Source: Porphyra umbilicalis
Lineage: Eukaryota > Rhodophyta > Bangiophyceae > Bangiales > Bangiaceae
Assembly (NCBI GenBank): GCA_002049455.2
Contig: KV918847.1
Coordinates: 62,001-126,000, forward strand
Reading direction: 5' to 3'
DNA length: 64,000 bases
The notes beneath the pieces were generated by a model. It saw only the letters and a program-made list of their open reading frames with translations. It was not told the origin of the DNA and searched no databases. A program made the translations under genes and the position numbers. This document shows, piece after piece, positions 10,445 through 20,582 of this stretch; within the stretch, counting starts at the first letter, position 1; the number at the start of each line of letters is the position of its first letter.

Positions 10445-12705
10445 ATTCAGAACGAGGACCACCGGACTCGCCTCTCGAGACCGCCGCGTTGCTGGGGCGG
10501 GCCCGCGTGGAGGGTAGCGAGTGGCTTCAGCGGGGGATGCCAAAACGCGTGTCCCCTGCCGATCCAGCCGTCCCTCGCCCTGACAGAGGGCGAGGACGAC
10601 CAGACTCACTTCTCGGGACCGCCGCGCCGGTGGGGCGGGCCCGAGTTGAGCGCAAAGGCAACGGTCTGCCGGGTTGGCGAAAACGCGTGTACCCGGCGGA
10701 CGTGGCCGTCCCTCGCCCTGACAGAGGGCGAGGACGACCAGACTCACTTCTCGGGACCGCCGCGCCGGTGGGGCGGGCCCGAGTGGAGGGTAGCGACTGG
10801 CGTCAGCGGGGGATGCGAAAACGCGTGTCACCAGCCGATCCAGCCGTCCCTCGCCCTGACAGAGGGCGGGGACGACCAGACTCACTACCCGGGACCGCCG
10901 CGCCGGTGGGGCGGGCCCGAGTTGAGCGCAAAGGCAACGGTCTGCCGGGTTGGCGAAAACGCGTGTACCCGGCGGACGTGCCCGTCCCTCGCCCTGACAG
11001 AGGGCGAGGACGACCAGACTCACTTCTCGGGACCGCCGCGCCGGTGGGGCGGGCCCGAGTGGAGGGTGCCAACTAGCGTCAGCCGGGGATGCGAAAACGC
11101 GTGTCCCCAGCCGATCCAGCCGTCCCTCACCCTGACAGAGGGCGAGGACGACCAGACTCACTACTGGGGACCGCCGCGCCGGTGGGGCGGGCCCCAGTTG
11201 AGCGCAACGGCAACGGTCTGCCGGGTTGGCGAAAACGCGTGTACCCGGCGGACGTGGCCGTCCCTCGCCCTGACAGAGGGCGAGGACGACCAGACTCACT
11301 TCTCGGGACCGCCGCGCCGGTGGGGCGGGCCCGAGTGGAGGGTAGCGACTGGCGTCAGCGGGGGATGCGAAAACGCGTGTCCCCAGCCGATCCATCCGTC
11401 CCTCGCCCTGACAGAGGGCGGGGACGACCAGACTCACTACTCGGGACCGCCGCGCCGGTGGGGCGGGCCCGAGTTGAGCGCAAAGGCAACGGTCTGCCGG
11501 GTTGGCGAAAACGCGTGTACCCGGCGGACGTGGCCGTCCCTCGCCCTGACAGAGGGTGAGGACGACCAGACTCACTTCTCGGGACCGCCGCGCCGGTGGG
11601 GCGGGCCCGAGTGGAGGGTGCCAACTAGCGTCAGCCGGGGATGCGAAAACGCGTGTCCCCAGCCGATCCAGCCGTCCCTCGCCCTGACAGAGGGCGAGGA
11701 CGACCAGACTCACTACTCGGGACCGCCGCGCCGGTGGGGCGGGCCCGAGTTGAGCGCAACGGCAACCGTCTGCCGGGTTGGCGAAAACGCGTGTACCCGG
11801 CGGACGTGCCCGTCCCTCGCCCTGACAGAGGGCGAGGACGACCAGACTCACTTCTCGGGATCGCCGCGCCGGTGGGGCGGGCCCGAGTGGAGGGAAGCGA
11901 CTGGCGTCAGCGGGGGATGCCAAAACGCGTGTCCCCAGCCGATCCAGCCGTCCCTCGCCCTGACAGAGGGCGAGGACGACCAGACTCACTACTCGGGACC
12001 GCCGCGCCGGTGGGGCGGGCCCGAGTTGAGCGCAAAGGCAACGGTCTGCCGGGTTGGCGAAAACGCGTGTACCCGGCGGACGTGCCCGTCCCTCGCCCTG
12101 ACAGAGGGCGAGGACGACCAGACTCACTTCTCGGGACCGCCGCGCCGGTGGGGCGGGCCCGAGTGGAGGGTGTCAGCGAGCGTCAGCGGGGGATGCAAAA
12201 ACGCGTGTCCCCAGCCGATCCAGCCGTCCCTCGCCCTGACAGAGGGCGAGGACGACCAGACTCACTACTCGGGACCGCCGCGCCGGTGGGGCGGGCCCGA
12301 GTTGAGCGCAAAGGCAACGGTCTGCCGGGTTGGCGAAAACGCGTGTACCCGGCGGACGTGGCCGTCCCTCGCCCTGACAGAGGGCGAGGACGACCAGACT
12401 CACTTCTCGGGACCGCCGCGCCGGTGGGGCGGGCCCGAGTGGAGGGTAGCGACTGGCGTCAGCGGGGGATGCGAAAACGCGTGTCCCCAGCCGATCCAGC
12501 CGTCCCTCGCCCTGACAGAGGGCGGGGACGACCAGACTCACTACTCGGGACCGCCGCGCCGGTGGGGCGGGCCCGAGTTGAGCGCAAAGGCAACGGTCTG
12601 CCGGGTTGGCGAAAACGCGTGTACCCGGCGGACGCGGCCGTCACTCGCCCAGATCGAGGGCGAGGACGACGAGAAGCCACATCCGTGTCCGCCGCACCGA
12701 TGGAG
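10445..12705. repeat. 138-bp tandem satellite, about 16 units, dimeric higher order
   Basis: Units of about 138 bp alternate between two types: one reads ...GTGTACCCGGCGGACGT..., the other ...GTGTCCCCAGCCGATCC.... The real period is therefore about 276 bp. The first and last units are degenerate. Each unit carries a 9-bp perfect stem (CCTCGCCCT, loop GACAG, AGGGCGAGG) and a second stem ACTCGGG...CCCGAGT. As 138 is divisible by three and few stop codons occur, several frames on both strands stay open for hundreds of codons (46-residue repeats). I do not treat these as genes. Confidence 0.92.
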
Positions 12706-13777
12706 CGGACACGGGAAGAATAAGCACGGGCGTGTGTCCGCGAGCGCGAGACACAAAGTCACGCACTGCGACAGTCGGGCCGTCCCTTACGGGTGTATCA
12801 TGGAACAGAGACTCATCCGCGACCTGAGCCCCAACAGACAAGAAAGCAAACAGGGCAGAGTAGGGTAAAGAGGGTTGGTGTCGGGTGATCAGTATGAAAG
12901 AAAAGCAGGCAACAGATGGGAGTGTGAAGTGCGATCTGCGTCCGTCATGCGCGTGGTCGCACGTGGAAGTCGGCGAGCACGACGGGGCGAGTACGGTCAC
13001 CGCGGTGCGGAAAGGGCGTCGCGCGGTGCGTCGGACGTGGGTGCAGGTGCGTCCCGCTACGGTGGGGAGGTGCGGTGCCTGTGTTCAGAGCGTCTGCCAC
13101 CACCCTGACGTGCTCACAAACGGTGACCGCCCCAGGCGTCCCCGCACGACGCCCTGCCGTGGAGTCCCCGTGTGGAGCGATCTGAACGGGTGGCCACAGA
13201 CGCTGAATCCGACGGGGAAGGCGCGACTAGCTCGAAGGAGATCACTCGTCGGCCGAAACCGAGCGAGCCGGATAATCGATATATCTCCGATCAATTGCAA
13301 AATTGTAGAGAACTCATGTACTTAGAAGTCGATCATCAATGGCCTCGTAAAGTGAGATCGGCCAAGCAATCTGAGATGGTCCCGGAGACATGCTCTCCGT
13401 CCCCACTCATCGGTGAGTCTTCCTGACCACGAAGCTGTCCGGGATCGCCGCCCGTGTGCGGCACTATCTGTAATGATCTGCGAGACAGTGCGGGTAATGG
13501 AAAGTACTGTGGAGCTGTGCTTTCGTCAGCATCACAGCCTGTCATTTAAAACTGGTCTTTATCCGCTTGCATGATTGGCTTACGCCCTCGCGTTGTGATC
13601 ATGGCTCGGGAGGTCAACGGTCGCCGACACGATGAGGAGACATTGTGCAAGGCGTGCTTGCAATCCGACCTCGACTCACATCGATAGCAGACTGCCCTGG
13701 TTGACATTGGCCCCGACGACGGTTGCCAGTGATCACTGTGCCTTGTGTTGCTGCCCAAGGCCCATCAGGACGCGATA
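12706..13777. other. No gene recognised
   Basis: Mixed-composition DNA after the satellite. Only short ORFs with no recognisable motif are present. I see no inverted or direct repeats of note. Confidence 0.4.
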
Positions 13778-13941
13778 ATGCCCAACAGTGACGTTGAAGA
13801 CAACGACGGCGCACCCGTCGGGTCTCCCGGGCCCTGTTCTCCTGCCGTCGATGCTGCCCTCTTCTTGAGCGTATGGAGCTCCCACGGGGTATGATACTTT
13901 GCTTCCAGGCCCTTACCTACGTGTTAACTTGATACAGGATC

Positions 13942-14850
13942 GTGCGAGCGTGGCTTGGTAGACTACACGTACGACGCTGCTGTCACAAACGTGCCGACAA
14001 GAACCGTTGTCTGACACGATACTGGTTGCTTTTTGTGTATATCGTGTTTGGGTTGATTGTGCCGTTGGAGCTGCTGCTGCTTCAGGATGAGGTGGTTGGT
14101 TACTTTTCTCGCTACGCTCAAGCCATGCTCAAGAAGATTTGCAACGGATCCGTGAGCCCTGGTATCAATGGGAGCGCGGTCGACTCGCCCGAACACGATT
14201 GCCTCTCATGGTTGACCCCGCCCGGACAGTTGGAAGGCCCGAACAGAGACTGTACTCGCCCTCTTCGATGTGTCGTGAAGAAAGCCGTTGAGAAATGCGC
14301 GGGGAACATTGACTATGTTGCGAGTGGCTGGACGAGCAAGCGGCGCGTAGTGAAGGCAGCGTTGAGAAAGGGACTGCGTACTCGATGCAACCGCAGGCGC
14401 ACCTCTGCTAGACTGCTTGCGTATCGTACACTGGGAGTGTACATGGACAATGATGTCAAGGAGGCCTCAATGGAGCGTGTCGTTATCACCACTGGTGTGC
14501 ACAATGCGTCTGAAGCAGCGGAACTGGCCGCGCTGGCCACCCCGGGAAGCGTCAGTTACCGCTTGAAGCTCAAGGACGGCGCCCGGGAGATGGAGCGCGC
14601 GCTTGATCTTAATGGGGCTGCGACGTCCATCATTGCTGAGCTGCTTCTTTTGGACGCTACTGAAGTGTGGACCTCTGTTCGGGCCGGTGGAGCGGCCTGC
14701 TTGCAGAGGTACGTGGATGCTGTGGATTTTCCCAAATTCTTGCGTCCTGAGAGCGCTGAGGCTCGCAAGAGCGTTGTTCGCTGCATGCGGGACGAGCTGA
14801 AGGATCTGGAGGCCGGTGATATTGATCTCTCTGATGAGGAAGCTGACTAG
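13942..14850 (+). CDS. Hypothetical protein, acidic C-terminus
   Basis: An open frame of about 300 codons that I do not recognise. It has a basic N-terminus, one hydrophobic segment at about residues 28-50 (could be a membrane anchor), a helical Leu/Ala-rich middle, and an acidic tail ending DIDLSDEEAD. The annotated start is a GTG, so the true start is upstream or at an internal ATG. A likely first exon opens with ATG at 13778 (MPNSDVEDNDG...) and could be followed by an intron ending TTGATACAG just before 13938, but the phases I tested did not join cleanly. Even codon usage and the lack of low complexity make it look coding. Possible poly(A) signal AATAAA near 15448. Confidence 0.4.
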   Translation: MRAWLGRLHVRRCCHKRADKNRCLTRYWLLFVYIVFGLIVPLELLLLQDEVVGYFSRYAQAMLKKICNGSVSPGINGSAVDSPEHDCLSWLTPPGQLEGPNRDCTRPLRCVVKKAVEKCAGNIDYVASGWTSKRRVVKAALRKGLRTRCNRRRTSARLLAYRTLGVYMDNDVKEASMERVVITTGVHNASEAAELAALATPGSVSYRLKLKDGAREMERALDLNGAATSIIAELLLLDATEVWTSVRAGGAACLQRYVDAVDFPKFLRPESAEARKSVVRCMRDELKDLEAGDIDLSDEEAD

Positions 14851-16020
14851 AGAACACGCTCAATTGACGGTCAAGGTGACGCTTTACGAAGACTCGACGG
14901 CTAAAGCGTTGAGAAGCTGACGTTGGACAGTCATGGCTTACTTCATGCCCTTGGCTGCCCTCTGGCCCCGGCCGAACGACGTTTCTTTCTGCCCGTGGAA
15001 GCGGGTGCATTTATCACCTCCTCAGAGTGGCTGCTCTTTTTGTTTGTTTTCTTTGCTATTTTTTCTGTTTTTATCCGTAAATTAATCTATAACAACCAGT
15101 CTTGCACCGCAGTGAGGGAACATGCGCGCGATGAATCTCTGAAATAGTGTCGCAGAAAATCCTGCCAACTTTTGCATGTTCTGCACTGAGGATAGTCACA
15201 CAGTCGATCATGAAGGGAGGCCCCCAAACAGCACGATGGAGAGACCTCAGGCGGGTCCATGAAGCAGCCCACAGATAGTCTGGTTGGCAGCTCCTCAATC
15301 ATGCCAAAAAATTATGTTCTGCTTTGTTGCAGCAGTTGACGTCAGGATGGTCTCTTCGTCAATTTTGCGGCCCTGCTCCAGTGCTGTTCCGGAAACTGTT
15401 GTCCGTCTGAGTTTGCTCTCTTTCCACGAGTCTGCCTGTGTCTCTAAATAAAGAAAAGAATGGAGAACGGGCGCCCGCTGCTGTGGCGACTCAATCCTAC
15501 GGCATGGACATTCAAATGATCTCCGTCCAATCCAATTTGTGAGCGCATGGCTTTGTCAGCATTCAATCGGTAGAACAGTCCAGGGTCAGTGCTGCTGGAT
15601 GCGCCGCAGAACTATCTGACAGACAGTCTTGGAAACAGTTCCTGGATGGATCCCAGGTTCATCCGTCACCTGATCTCACATTAATCCGTGCACTAGTGTG
15701 GGATAAGTCCAGTACCACGCCGCCGGATTATCCTATCATACCAAAGATGATATGATCTGAGATGATCCCACATCGATCACGGAACTTTCCTGCGGATAAT
15801 CCGTTGAGCAGCCGTGAGTCGAATCCCAAATATAGCTCCTTATTTATAATGAAATAATATATTTTAACAAAGACACGGATCTTCATTCCAACACACAGTG
15901 ATAGCGAGAAATCACTGTATCTCGATGCCAACTTTGAGAGCGCATGTGTATCTGAAAACCTCAGCTCTCCAACTATTGCGCAACTGTCGCCATTCGACCA
16001 CGGTACGGCCCATCCGTAGG
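14851..16020. other. Intergenic, AT-richer than surroundings, no gene
   Basis: No ORF of interest. Contains a T-rich stretch near 15035-15085, an AATAAA near 15448, and clustered GATC/GGATAATCC-like words at 15600-15800. A run of AT-rich sequence lies at 15838-15880, immediately before the GC block. Confidence 0.4.
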
Positions 16021-18620
16021 CTGCACGCTCACCCCGCCCCCCGGCCCCGCCCCCCCGCGCCGCTCGCCCACCTCGCGCTTGGTCCCCGTTCATGGGGTCG
16101 CCGTGGCGGCCGCGGCGGTGGCGGCCGCGCCCGCCCCGTGCGCAGCGGCCACCGCCACGCTCGCTCCGTGTGGCGGGCAAGGCCGACGGCGGCGTGCAGC
16201 GTCGGCGGCGGAGCGGCGCCCGCCCCGACGGCGGTGGCACGGTGTCGGGCGGTGTGGCGGTGGCGGGGCGGACCCGTCGGTGACCGCGTGCGCGGCGCCG
16301 CGTGTGCGACGTTGCCGTGGCGCCGCCGGCGGCAAGTGGGCCAGGGTGGGGGCGGCCCCACCGCAGCCGCAGCGGCCGCCACCGCGACGGCGGCTGCGCT
16401 CGCGGCGGCGACCACGGGCCGCTCCCCGGCCGGCGCGGCGCCCGCGCGGCTGCCGTGGCTGGCCGCCGCCGCCGCGGCCGCCGACCAACCTCGGCGGCTG
16501 CCGGCGGTGGCTCCGCCGTGGGGTGGCCGCCGTCGGCGGGGCGGCCAGCGGGGCGGCGGGCGGCGCCGTGCGGCGGGCATCGAGGGGGGGGGGGCAGCGG
16601 CGGGGGGAAGGGGGGAGGACGCGGCCCACCGCCTGCGCGCGCGCTGCCGGCCGCTGCGCCGCCAGTGGCGCCGCGACGCCGGCGCGCGCACGTGGCCGCG
16701 GCGGCCGCGACGCCGGGCGGGGGCGGCCGCTGGTGGCGGCCGCCGTGGCCGTCGCCGGCTGGCGTTGGCACGGCTCGCGGTGGGCGGCTGGGGCGGCTGT
16801 GCGTCGCTGGGGGGGGGGGGAGGAGAGCGGGGCTCTAGCGACACGCGCTGCCCCCGCGGCACCCCCGCCCTTGGGCGTGGCGCCTGCGCACACGCGCACG
16901 CTGCGTGGCCGTCGGTGGCGCCCCGTGCCCACACCCCCGCCCCTCGCGCGGTGCCCCCCACTGCGCCCGCGCCCGAGAGCGGTCGCCGCCCGGCGGCCGT
17001 GGCAGCGGGTGGGCTGCCGGCCCCACCACCGCCGGTGCGGCCGCTTGCGGCCACGGCGACGGTCGGGCGGCGGCGGGGGAGGGGGACCGCGCCGCCGCCC
17101 GTCGGGCGGTGCGGCAGTCCGCGGCGGGGGTCGGGTCGGCGCCCCCCCCCCCCCCCCCCCCCCCGCGCACGCCGCACCCCCGCCCGCGCCGCCACGTGCC
17201 TGCGTGCGCGGCGGCGGCGCGGGCTTTGGCGGCGGCGAGGCCGCTCGACCGACGCGCCTGCCACTGGCGGGTGGCGGTGGCGGGCGGCGGCGGCGGGGGG
17301 CGGCACCCAACCGGCGGCAAACCGGCGCGGGGCGGGGGTTGTGAGGCGGGGGTGGGGGGGTGGGGGCAGCCACCTGCCCCCCGCCCGCGCACCGGCGGCG
17401 GTGCTGCTGCGCGCGGCGGCGGGGCGGCGGCGGGCGCCCGCGCCCGTGGGAGCCGCGGCCGCGGGGGCACCCCGCAACCCGCACGGCCGTCGGTGGCGGC
17501 GGCCGCGGCCGCCGCGCGCCGCGTCGCGTTGGCCGACAGCCGCCGGCGGCGCGGCGGGTGGCGGGCGCCACCGCCGCCGCCGCCGCCGTCGCCGTCGCCG
17601 TGGCGTGGAGCCGCTGCGGCAGGTGAGCGCGCGGGGCGCGGCGGGAGCGGGGGTAGGGGGACTGGAGGAGGTGGTGGGGGGGGGGTGGGGGCGCCCGCGC
17701 GTGGCGGCCGTCAGCAGCGGCTGCTGCCCGCTGGGACCTGACCCACCGGTCGGCCGCGTGCACCGCGCGGGCCGACGGGCACGTCGGCGAGCCGCGGCGC
17801 CACGCCGTGGCACTGCCGAGCGGGTGGCGGGCGGCGGGGGGCCCCCACGTCGCCCGCCCCGTCTCCCCCCGTCCTTCTCCGTTGCTGTCCGCACGGCGTT
17901 TGCCCGCCGAGGCGGCGGTGGGTGCGTCGGGGCGGTGCGCGTCTGTCGGCTCGTCGACCGCGGTGCGCCCGTGGGGGGGGCCTCCACGCCGCGACGGTGG
18001 CGGCGATGGCCCTACCGCCGCGCGCTCGATGCGCCGCGGCGGCGCGTCTGGGGGGGGGAGGGCGTCGCGGGGGGGGGGGGGGGACGGCCCCAGGCGATAG
18101 GGCGGCCTGCGCCGCCGCCGCCCCGCGTGGCTGGGCGCGCCGCCGCAGCAGCCGACGGTGGCGCCAGGGCGGGGGGGGTCGGGCTTTTGGCAAGTCGGAC
18201 GGGGGGTGGGCGCGCGGCTTTTGCGAGGCCGTTGCGCGCGGGCACGGGATGGGTTGCGTCGTTGCTCCCCCCCCCTTTTTTTTTTTTTTTTTTTTCATTC
18301 CCTTGCCCCAACTTTTTTGAGGTGGCACGCGCCGACGCGATTTCTTGCGCTTGGCGCCTTTTGAAAAGGCGTGTCGGCGCGCCCGCTTGGGCCACACTCG
18401 CGGCCGCCCCGGCGGTGCTCGGCGCCGCGGCGTCGGGATGGGTGTGGCCCCGGTGGGCGCGGGGTCACGGCCTCTGCCGCTCGGGATGGGCCGCGAGGCG
18501 GCGCATTGCAGGCGATGGAGGCGCGGACTTCCCCCCTCCGTTGGTGGCGGCGGTCACGCCGGGGGCAGTCACCGTCCTGACCATGTGATGTCCGGGGGTG
18601 GGGCGCGGGGGGTTTGACGT
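16021..18620. repeat. Extreme GC block with long homopolymers
   Basis: About 2.6 kb almost devoid of A and T, made of GGC/CCG-like words without a clear period. Long homopolymers include C23 at 17142-17164, G15 at 18069-18083 and C9T20 at 18267-18295. All six frames are largely open (up to 896 codons), giving Arg/Ala/Gly/Pro-only translations, which is what such composition predicts by chance. I call no gene. A short hairpin CGCCTTTTGAAAAGGCG lies near 18355-18371. Confidence 0.75.
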
Positions 18621-19186
18621 TGGGGATGCCGGCGCCAGTCGTTTTCTGCTCGCGGCGGCGGCGATTGCGCGCTGCATTCAGCCAGCGGCAGCTCTGAGGG
18701 CGGCGGCGACAGGTGTGGGCGCGGTCGATGGGGATGCGGCCATGCCGCCGCTTGTTTGGTGTCGGTGGGGTGGCACGAGAGGATGGCGGCGGTGCTGCTC
18801 GCGAGCTCTCCTTTTTCTTACCTGTTGCTGCGACAGCGTTGGAGCACCGCCGTGATGGAAACCGGCCGTCGACCACCCTACCATCTGGGGATTGGCAGTG
18901 GTTCCTCCGAACAGCGCCGTGGAACGCCGTACCCCCACTTCGATGCTCACTTGAGAGACACCCAACGGCTCATGCAGCGGGACATTCCCCAGTGAGCAGA
19001 CCAGCGACGCTATCTTTCTGTAACGGATACCTACCTATCTAGTAAACCAAGGGGCAGGAGCATAGCGTACAGACACAGAGCAGAAACAATCCTTGGGGTT
19101 GACGCGAAGCTCTTGACGCACGGCGTGGGACAAGCGTACGGCTGTCACAGCGCCAAGCAATCCTGGCAACTCCCTACGCCGCCCTG
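18621..19186. other. No gene recognised
   Basis: Moderately GC-rich DNA between the GC block and the 3' end of the NB-ARC/TPR gene. It may include 3' untranslated sequence of that gene. Nothing else is supportable. Confidence 0.35.
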
Positions 19187-19588
19187 CTACACGAGCGCGT
19201 GCTCCGCTTTCGCCACGGCGCTGGCTACCGCCGCCTCCTGCGTAGGCCATGCCACCCAGCGCGGCCCAAACACCTCCAGAGCACGCCCGCATTCCACCGC
19301 CGCCGACCAGTGCTCCCCATCGACGAGCGCCTGCAGCAGGGAGAAGGTTGTCAGTGCCCACTCTTGCGGCGTCGTCTAGGGCGTGCGCACCTCCAAGGCC
19401 TGGCGGAAACACGCAATTGCCGCGTAAATGTCAGCTGGCTCCGTGGCGCCTACCCCGTGGCCTCCGTGGTGCGTGACGCCGATGTTGTACTGCGTCTCAG
19501 CCCATTCGAGGGGCACTGCCCCCTGCGTGCGCACGGTCAGGGCGCGGTCAAAGCAGGCGACCGCCGCGGCTACATTGGCAGCAGGATC
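19187..19588 (-). pseudogene. NB-ARC/TPR gene, 3' piece (last TPR repeats)
   Basis: Final third of a STAND/NLR-like gene whose other pieces lie at 29315-30779 and 34809-35691. It encodes TPR-type repeats with the family's Ala-Cys-Phe/Tyr and Glu-Trp-Ala signatures (VACFDRALTVRT, PLEWAETQYNIG, PQEWALTTF), then a non-repeat tail ending at TAG 19189-19187. An in-frame TAG at 19378-19376 interrupts an otherwise continuous frame, so this copy is probably dead. The 5' edge is the GATC at 19585-19588, where a 9.7-kb transposon sits. The codon GAT here is in the same frame as the GAT at 29318-29316. Reading minus the element, the TPR repeat continues without a gap. Confidence 0.85.
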
Positions 19589-19616
19589 GTCGGCGGTTGT
19601 GCCACGGCGTGTTACG
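19589..19616 (+). repeat. Left terminal inverted repeat of the KDZ-like element
   Basis: Starts GTCGGCGGTTGTGCCAC directly after the GATC duplication. It matches the right end at 26 of 28 positions, and similarity continues weakly into CGCAAT. Confidence 0.88.
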
Positions 19617-20582
19617 CCGCAATGCGCATGCAGATGACACGCATCGTGACGCACAAACACGCGTTTCAAAACGCCTTGCGGGATTAAATTGGCTAGAACA
19701 CGACCCCGCACACGGCAATTTCGACAGATCCCCGTCGAGTCTCAGCTGACCTCGGGCTTGGCGTCAGAATCGAGCAAGTCGGTTCCTGGATCAACCGGTT
19801 CGCATCAGATTCGAGCAAGTCGGTGCCTGATCAACCGGTCCCTCTGCCAAGTCCGAGGCCGACGTTGTCTTCCTCGGCTCTACTCTGGACTCCGCCCAAG
19901 TTGAGCACTTGCGTGGCCGCATCAGCCGTCCCAGATGTGATGGTTCCGAGACAAGCCGCACGTAGGAGGGGCTACTGCCAAAGCAGTTCCGTTCTGAACG
20001 CTGCAGCCTCCGCTGGAGCCAATGACAGCGATGAAACCGGCCAAGCCGCTACTCTACCTGTGCGATGTCACCCGTTGACAGTGAAAAAGGAGACCGGGTC
20101 CGTGGTGCACCAATGACAACGCCACGAAGCGGCACCAATGACTCTGCGGCCGAGAGAAAGTGACACCGATGTCTCTGTGCCTTACGAAAACGCCACACGT
20201 CTGCAGCACGGATGTGCTGTTCCAATGGGATTGCGCCACCTCACATCTGCTAGCACTTGGGCCCTCTCGCATGAGGCCACGCACGCCTTAGCAGTGACGT
20301 GGTCCAATGGGAATGAAGCATTGACGAGATTGACGCCTTCGTGAGTGGCGCGCGACGTGCCGGCAAGCCACGGTGTCCGACTGGCTCTCGAGAGCGATAG
20401 GCACCCATTTGAGACCTAATGCTTGTTGCTCCTGCTTGATCCATCTCGACTTCCACACGCATTAGCGCATGACGGCAGACATCTCGAACGCTTTACGTAG
20501 TCCTTCGACGTGCTTCACATGTATTGCGCCATGTTACGGGGCAGGCACGTTGAACGGCAAAGCGGCAAACCACCATTTGACT
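19617..20582. other. Left subterminal region of the KDZ-like element
   Basis: No gene. The first 100 bp are crowded with CGCATG, CGCATCG and GACGCAC words. The rest is unremarkable DNA leading to the transposase 3' end. Confidence 0.5.

Noticed and set aside
10235-12868. Very long ORFs on both strands across the satellite (up to 740 codons)
   Set aside because: The 138-bp period is a multiple of three and the units lack stops, so several frames stay open at once. No frame shows non-repeat coding sequence.
1-15800. A single CACTA element spanning the whole left part with CACTA..TAGTG ends
   Set aside because: No matched CACTA termini or flanking duplications were found. Only loosely similar GATC-rich words occur at both sides.
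15728-18588. Giant Arg/Ala/Gly/Pro ORFs in the GC block
   Set aside because: Nearly pure G and C leaves almost no stop codons in any frame. The translations are low complexity in all six frames.
19589-19711. TPR ORF extending through 19711 at its N-terminus
   Set aside because: Bases from 19589 up are the transposon's terminal repeat. The true upstream TPR sequence is at 29315 onward.
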